Source: DATEUP01 sp041485285
GTDB lineage: Archaea > Thermoplasmatota > DTKX01 > DATEUP01
Reading direction: 5' to 3'
DNA: 64,000 bases
Assembly: GCA_041485285.1 (NCBI GenBank)
Contig: JBGPJF010000002.1
Coordinates: forward strand, 1-64,000
A model generated the notes under the pieces. The model searched no databases. It saw only the letters and a list, made by a program, of their open reading frames with translations, and was not told the origin of the DNA. The stretch's first letter is position 1; the number at the start of each line of letters is the position of its first letter. The position numbers and the translations under genes were made by a program. Positions 59,433 to 64,000 of this stretch are shown piece after piece.

Positions 59433-61025
59433 TCAACCCTTGCCAGCCCGGCGGCCCTGGCGGACTTTAACCTTGAGTTTTCGTCCGAAGGCCGCCTTCA
59501 CGGCCTCCGCTTGGCTTTCGGCGCTCCAGAGCTCCAGGTGGCAGTCGCCGACCGCCTTCATTTCGAGGACGAGCTTTTTCTCTCCGTCGCGGCGCAGGGT
59601 TGCGTGCGAGACCGCTGCGGCGCGGCTGCGGTCCAAGCTCTCGGCGATCCGCAGCAGGACTGACAGGCGCTCCACGATGCCCCGTTCCTTCTTGGAGAGC
59701 CCTTTGAGCTTGGGGTGCCCGCTTTCGGCGAAGTTGCGGCGGTGGAAATAGGCGAGCGCGGCAATCTGTCCGACTTCGACTTGGTCGAAGCCGAGCAGGT
59801 CCGCGTTCTTAACGAGGTACCATGTGTGCTCGTGGTGGTTGTCGAACGACAGGAACACGCCGATGTCATGGAGGAGCGCGGCATACCCAAGCAGCTCCCG
59901 CTCGGGCGCGCCGTAGCTGTGGAGCCCGGCGTGGCGGGCTTCGTCGAAGAGTTCGAGCGAAAGGCGCTGGACCACGCGCGCGTGCGTCTCGTCGAATTGG
60001 CAGGCGCGGGCAAGCTGGAGGACGCTGCGCTCGCGCACGGAGAGTTTCGTGAGGTGGGGCGCGGCCCCGCGCCGCCCGAGGTAGTCGACGAGCAGCCCGT
60101 CCTTGAGGCCGCGGTCGCTGATCTGGACTTCGTCGAGGTCGAGCTCGTCCATGACGGTCTCGAGGATCGCCGCGCCGCCGATGATGATGTCCGCACGCTC
60201 GGGGTTCATCCCCTTGATCTTGCGGCGCCGGTCGAGCGGCAGCGCGCAGATCATCTTCACGACCTTGCGCAGCTGCTCGCGGCTGAGCACATCTTCGCGC
60301 GTCCGCTTGCGCCCTTGGAATTTTCGCGCTGCGATTTCGGCGAGATTCTCGATGGTGCCCGAGGACCCCACGGCCATCTCGATCCGGCGCCGCGCCAGCC
60401 GCTTCAAGGGCACAACCGCGACCCGCTCGACGTGCCTCCGGATCGCCTCGTACTCCTCGTCGTCCACGGCGCCTTCGTCATCCTCGAGGAAGAGGCTCGT
60501 GACGCGGATCGCCCCGAGCCGCAGGGAGTCGAGGTAGAACACCTGCTCCTGGTCGGCGAGGATGAGCTCGGTCGAGCCGCCGCCGATGTCGATGAGCAGC
60601 GCGCGCTTCTTGCCAATGTGGAGCCCGCTCGACACGCCCAGGTAAATGAGGCGCGCTTCCTCGCGGCCGGAGATCGGGTGCACCTCGAGGCCCGATTCCT
60701 GCTTGAGCCGGCGCAGGAACTCCTCCTTGTTGCGCGCTTCGCGCGTGGCGCTGGTGGCCACCGCGATGACTTCCTGCGCGCCGAGCACCTTTGCGAGCTC
60801 GACAAAGCGGCGGCAGACGAGGACGGCGCGGTCCATGGCGGCCTTTTGCAGGCGCCTTTCGGTGAATTCGTGGTCGCCGAGACGGATCACTTCCTTTTGG
60901 CTGTTGAGCACCGTGTACGAGTGGTTGGGGCGCACGCGCACGATGAGCAAGCGCACCGAGTTCGTCCCCATGTCGACAAAGGCCACGACCCGGCCCGCCG
61001 CCCCCCGGCGGCTGCTCGCCTTCAC
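59433..61025 (-). CDS. ppx: Exopolyphosphatase (Ppx/GppA family)
   Basis: Hydrolyses polyphosphate from the end (and possibly pppGpp). The 530-residue protein carries AFVDMGTNSVRLLIV at the start, the second phosphate loop LLIDIGGGSTELILAD, and a C-terminal HD-type part (GYAALLHDIGVFLSFDNHHEHTW). GTG at 61025 overlaps the ppk stop (GTGA), so the two are coupled: one makes polyphosphate, the other breaks it. The open frame far upstream is the shadow of ppk and was excluded. Confidence 0.93.
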   Translation of the reverse strand: MKASSRRGAAGRVVAFVDMGTNSVRLLIVRVRPNHSYTVLNSQKEVIRLGDHEFTERRLQKAAMDRAVLVCRRFVELAKVLGAQEVIAVATSATREARNKEEFLRRLKQESGLEVHPISGREEARLIYLGVSSGLHIGKKRALLIDIGGGSTELILADQEQVFYLDSLRLGAIRVTSLFLEDDEGAVDDEEYEAIRRHVERVAVVPLKRLARRRIEMAVGSSGTIENLAEIAARKFQGRKRTREDVLSREQLRKVVKMICALPLDRRRKIKGMNPERADIIIGGAAILETVMDELDLDEVQISDRGLKDGLLVDYLGRRGAAPHLTKLSVRERSVLQLARACQFDETHARVVQRLSLELFDEARHAGLHSYGAPERELLGYAALLHDIGVFLSFDNHHEHTWYLVKNADLLGFDQVEVGQIAALAYFHRRNFAESGHPKLKGLSKKERGIVERLSVLLRIAESLDRSRAAAVSHATLRRDGEKKLVLEMKAVGDCHLELWSAESQAEAVKAAFGRKLKVKVRQGRRAGKG

Positions 61026-63205
61026 GCCCGCTCCCCCTTCCCGCGCTGGCGCTTCGGCTTTCCGTCTTGAGCGGGCGCTCGGCGCACGCGCTGGTCGAGC
61101 ATCCGCTGCTGTGAATTGATGCGGGGCTCGCCGCGGCCGGGCGCGACGCGGGCGTAGGTCCCGTCGCTGCGCATCTGGCGGGCCTTCACATTGTCCGCCA
61201 AGTGCACCTCCATCACGTCCTGAACGACCCGCCGCTTGAGTCGGGGGTCGAGCACGGGGAAGACGATCTCGACGCGGTGGTCGAAGTTGCGCGGCATCAT
61301 GTCGGCCGACCCCAGGTAGACTTCCTCCTGCCCGCCGTTCCTGAAGTAATAGATCCGCCCGTGTTCGAGGAAACGGCCGACGATCGAGGTGACACGGATG
61401 TTCTCGCTGACGCCCCTCACGCCTGGCCGCAGACAGCAGATCCCGCGGACGTTCAAGTCGACCTTGACGCCGGCGCGCGATGCGTGGTAGAGCGCGCGGA
61501 TGACGCGGTCGTCGACGAGCGCGTTGACCTTGAGCACAATGCGCCCGTCCCCCGTCTTGCGGTGCGCCGCGATCTCGCGCGCGATGCGCTTGATGAGCTC
61601 GTCGCGAAGGCCCCAGGGGGCCACGAGCAGCCGGCGGTAGCGGCTCCCGCCCGGGTAGCCAGTCAGCGAATTGAACAGGTCGCTCACGTCCGCCCCCACG
61701 GAGCGGTCGGAGGTCATCAGTGCGAGGTCGGCGTAGAGGCGCGCGGTGTTCGTGTTGTAGTTGCCCGAAGAAAGGTGGACGTAGCGGACGATGCGGTCGC
61801 GCTCGCGCCTTACGATGAGGCACATCTTCGCATGGGTCTTCAGCCCCACCACGCCGTAGATGACGTGGACGCCGGCCGCTTCGAGCGCACGCGCCCAGGC
61901 GATGTTCTTTTCTTCGTCGAAGCGGGCCTTGAGCTCGACGAGCGCGGCCACCTGCGTCCCGCTCTCGCGCGCCTCGATGAGCGCGTCGACGATGGGAGAA
62001 TGTTGGTCAATGCGGTAGAGCGTAATCTTGATCGCGAGCACCGCGGGATCGCCGGCGGCGGCGCGCACGAGGTCGACGACGGGCGCGAAGCTGTCGTACG
62101 GGTGGTAGAACAGCACATCGCGCTCGCGCAGCGCCGCAAAGGGCTCGTGGACGTGCTTCAACGCGTGAGGGACGACCGGCGAGATCGGTGGGTCCTTCAG
62201 GTCCGGCCGGTCGATCGATGCGACCTGGTGGAACGCCGAATATCCAAGCGGCCCGTCGACCTCGTAAACGTCCTCGGGCGAGAGGCCGAGGTTCCGCGCG
62301 AGGATGCTGAGCACGCGGCGCGAGATGCCCTTGGCTGTTTGGAGGCGCACGACGGAGCCGAAGAAGCGGCGCCCCACGACTTCCTCCACCGTGTCGAGCA
62401 GGTCGCCCGCCTCGAGCTCGCGGATTTCCTGGTCGGCATCGCGCGTAACGCGGAACGGGTAGGCGGCGCGCACCGCCATCCCCGGAAACAGGCTCCGCAG
62501 GTTTGCCGCCACGACCTCCTTCAGCCAAACGAGGCGGATTTGGCGGCGGCCCGTCTTGGAAGGGCCCTCGACGGGGACTTCGAGGAGCCGCGGCAGCTCG
62601 CTTGGCACCTTGAGCCGCGCAAAGCGCTCGCCGTGCTCTTCATGCTCGAGCACCACGGCGAGGTTGAGGCTCAGGTTGGAGATGTGGGGGAACGGGTGGG
62701 CGGGGTCGAAGGCAAGCGGCGTGAGGATGGGGAGCACATTTTCGCGGTAGTACGACCGAAGGCGCTGCTGCTCGCCGCGCTGGAGGTCCTCCCAGTGGAC
62801 GACGTCGATGCCCTCGTCGGCAAGCGCGGGGCGAAGCGACTTGTGCCAGACCGCCGCGTGGCGCTGGAGGTCGGGCACGAGCTCGCGCCGGATCGCCGCA
62901 AGCTGCTGCTCGGGGCTCATCCCGTCGGGCGGCAGCTTCGTCCCTCCGGTCTCGGCCTGACGCTTGAGGCCCGAGACCCGGACCATGAAGAATTCGTCGA
63001 GCAGGCTCGAGTAGATCGACATGAACTTCGCGCGCTCAAGGAGCGGCGCCTCCTTGTCCTCCGCCTCTTCGAGCACGCGGCGGTCGTAGGCGAGCCACGA
63101 GAGCTCGCGGTTCACATAGAGCGAGGGGTCGGAGAAGTCGGGCGTTGCCGCCTGTGCTCGCCGGACTTTCACCCCATCCCCTGCTGCGGCCCCCTTGGCG
63201 CGCAC
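61022..63205 (-). CDS. ppk: Polyphosphate kinase 1
   Basis: Makes long polyphosphate from ATP. The 727-residue protein has the four PPK1 parts: VNRELSWLAYDRRVLEEA at the N terminus, the HPFPHISNLSLNLAV middle, RFDEEKNIAWARALEAAGVHV, and the catalytic loop GLKTHAKMCLIVRRE whose His (near residue 455) forms the phosphohistidine. YVHLSSGNYNTNTARLYADL followed by ALMT and MMPRNFDHRVEIVFPV complete the C-terminal domains. The C-terminal tail after about residue 690 is basic and of low complexity. GTG start. It sits between phoU and ppx. Confidence 0.96.
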   Translation of the reverse strand: MRAKGAAAGDGVKVRRAQAATPDFSDPSLYVNRELSWLAYDRRVLEEAEDKEAPLLERAKFMSIYSSLLDEFFMVRVSGLKRQAETGGTKLPPDGMSPEQQLAAIRRELVPDLQRHAAVWHKSLRPALADEGIDVVHWEDLQRGEQQRLRSYYRENVLPILTPLAFDPAHPFPHISNLSLNLAVVLEHEEHGERFARLKVPSELPRLLEVPVEGPSKTGRRQIRLVWLKEVVAANLRSLFPGMAVRAAYPFRVTRDADQEIRELEAGDLLDTVEEVVGRRFFGSVVRLQTAKGISRRVLSILARNLGLSPEDVYEVDGPLGYSAFHQVASIDRPDLKDPPISPVVPHALKHVHEPFAALRERDVLFYHPYDSFAPVVDLVRAAAGDPAVLAIKITLYRIDQHSPIVDALIEARESGTQVAALVELKARFDEEKNIAWARALEAAGVHVIYGVVGLKTHAKMCLIVRRERDRIVRYVHLSSGNYNTNTARLYADLALMTSDRSVGADVSDLFNSLTGYPGGSRYRRLLVAPWGLRDELIKRIAREIAAHRKTGDGRIVLKVNALVDDRVIRALYHASRAGVKVDLNVRGICCLRPGVRGVSENIRVTSIVGRFLEHGRIYYFRNGGQEEVYLGSADMMPRNFDHRVEIVFPVLDPRLKRRVVQDVMEVHLADNVKARQMRSDGTYARVAPGRGEPRINSQQRMLDQRVRRAPAQDGKPKRQRGKGERA

Positions 63206-63246
63206 GCGGGCACCGCCTCAGCGCCTCAAAAGCCCGACGGGTGCCC

Positions 63247-63951
63247 CTACTCTTCTTCGCCGACCGTGGGCCCGGCGCCGGAGTGGGACTTCTCCGCCTG
63301 GGGGCGCTTGGGCCGTTTGCCCGTCACGAGGTAGATCACGCGCTCCCCGATGTTCACGCTGTGGTCGGCGATGCGCTCGAGGTACCGGGCGACGAGGATG
63401 TAGTTCGCGCCAGTCGCGATCTTCAGGTTGCCGTCCATCATATACGTGACAATCTCACGGAAGATCTCGTCGTAGAGGGCGTCGACGGCCTCGTCGTCGT
63501 CATCCATCTCCTCGGCAAGCTGGAGGTCCTCGGACACGAGCGCTTTGACGGCCTTCTCGACCATCTGCACGGTGAGGTCGGCCATGTGGGGGATCGACAC
63601 GAGCCGCTTCAAGTGGGCGTCCGCCGGAAATGCGAGCGTGATCTCGGCGATGTCCGTGGCATAGCGGCCGATGCGGTCCAGGTCGGTGACGACCTTGAAG
63701 GCGGTCCCGACGCGGCGGAGGTCGCGCGCGACGGGCGTCTGGAGCGCGATGAGGTCGAGACACCGCTGCTCGACCTCCAACTGCAGCGCAAAAAGCTCCT
63801 TGTCGATGGCGAACACATGGCGCGCTTTCTTGGCGTCGAGGTCTTCGAGGCTCTCGATCGAAAGGGAGATGGCGTCCTTCGCGTGGATGGCCATCTCTTC
63901 GAGCTTGTCGTGGAGCGCTGCAAGCTCCGACACAAATCGCGTCCTTGACAT
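63247..63951 (-). CDS. phoU: Phosphate transport system accessory protein PhoU
   Basis: A 234-residue helical protein with two PhoU repeats. The pattern AIDKELFALQLEVEQRCLDL followed by IALQTPVARDLRRVGTAFKV and DRIGRYATDIAE in the first half recurs as VDALYDEIFREIVTYM and ANYILVARYLERIADHSVNI in the second; E/D-x3-D clusters bind metals. PhoU restrains the Pst transporter and couples phosphate supply to signalling. The ATG is preceded by AAGGGGGA 6-7 nt upstream and by the stop of pstB after 12 nt. Confidence 0.94.
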   Translation of the reverse strand: MSRTRFVSELAALHDKLEEMAIHAKDAISLSIESLEDLDAKKARHVFAIDKELFALQLEVEQRCLDLIALQTPVARDLRRVGTAFKVVTDLDRIGRYATDIAEITLAFPADAHLKRLVSIPHMADLTVQMVEKAVKALVSEDLQLAEEMDDDDEAVDALYDEIFREIVTYMMDGNLKIATGANYILVARYLERIADHSVNIGERVIYLVTGKRPKRPQAEKSHSGAGPTVGEEE

Positions 63952-63963
63952 GTCTGTTCCCCC

Positions 63964-64000
63964 TTATCCGAATCTTCCAGTGACGTACTTTTCCGTGAGT
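63964..64000 (-). CDS. pstB: Phosphate ABC transporter ATP-binding protein PstB, 3' end only
   Basis: The last 12 codons before the window edge, read on the minus strand, are LTEKYVTGRFG followed by TAA. This is the classic C terminus of PstB ('TEdYITGRFG'), the ATPase of the phosphate uptake system. The rest of the gene lies beyond the window. It is 12 nt upstream of phoU. Confidence 0.8.
   Translation of the reverse strand, partial: LTEKYVTGRFG

Noticed and set aside
61202..63334. A 710-codon plus-strand frame opposite ppk.
   Set aside because: ppk has strong motifs on the other strand; the plus-strand translation has no family match and typical shadow composition.

Overview
The window looks like chromosomal DNA of a high-GC archaeon, most likely a euryarchaeote of the Thermoplasmatota type. 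The archaeal evidence is direct: a TATA-box-binding protein with two symmetric repeats, an archaeal RNase P protein 4 (Rpp21), a KaiC/RecA-like ATPase fused to a coiled coil, an isopentenyl phosphate kinase / type 2 IPP isomerase / prenyl diphosphate synthase / GltX cluster, and TATA elements 25-30 nt upstream of very short or absent leaders. The Thermoplasmatota placement is inference, from the large NosD/PKD surface proteins, an Asn-Gly repeat protein and a PEF-type C-terminal sorting signal. No rRNA, tRNA, insertion sequence, integrase or CRISPR array was recognised.

Layout. 0-5 kb: P-loop ATPase, coiled-coil/KaiC protein, tbp, TatD-like hydrolase. 5-9.2 kb: a 1,138-aa surface protein and an unknown protein. 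9.2-12.6 kb: purQ, a possible 31-aa gene, two tandem dolichol-kinase-like membrane proteins, RNase P4 and a YhbY/CRM protein. 12.5-16.3 kb: a 1,259-aa membrane protein with ten Arg-Val/Ile-Asn-Gly-Gly units at its N terminus and an IPEF sorting signal at its C terminus. 16.7-20.5 kb: a nucleotide-sugar-dehydrogenase homologue without its catalytic residues, an MFS carrier, an unknown protein and a DEDDh exonuclease. 20.6-23 kb: an ABC drug-export pair divergent from a MarR regulator, with twin operators between them. 23-35.3 kb: amidohydrolase, Nudix, thioredoxin reductase plus DCC thiol protein, surface protein, 2-oxoacid:ferredoxin oxidoreductase KorAB, O-methyltransferase, aldehyde dehydrogenase, a PIN/UPF0175 toxin-antitoxin pair and a tungsten-type aldehyde:ferredoxin oxidoreductase. 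35.3-43.7 kb: two small proteins and two giant tandem NosD/PKD surface proteins. 43.7-50.5 kb: a second ABC-2 exporter, an EamA carrier, a 40-aa zinc-knuckle protein, a surface protein with a Gly/Pro/Arg tail, 6-phospho-3-hexuloisomerase and an endonuclease IV-like protein. 50.7-55.4 kb: isoprenoid genes and gltX. 55.4-59.4 kb: regulators, HEPN-type proteins, an MNT/HEPN pair and an AlkD-like protein. 59.4-64 kb: exopolyphosphatase, polyphosphate kinase, phoU and the last codons of pstB.

How it fits together. KorAB, AOR, ALDH and the O-methyltransferase suggest ferredoxin-linked oxidation of keto acids and aldehydes. IPK, Fni and the prenyl synthase feed archaeal ether lipids. The ppx-ppk-phoU-pstB order is a phosphate uptake and polyphosphate storage unit. 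Five predicted secreted or anchored proteins rich in N-glycosylation sequons point to an elaborate cell surface. Exporters with MarR control, two toxin-antitoxin pairs and a CARF-like regulator form the accessory layer. Many ORFs are open far upstream of the true start because of the high GC. Starts were chosen by TATA distance, Shine-Dalgarno match, overlap with neighbours and family fit.
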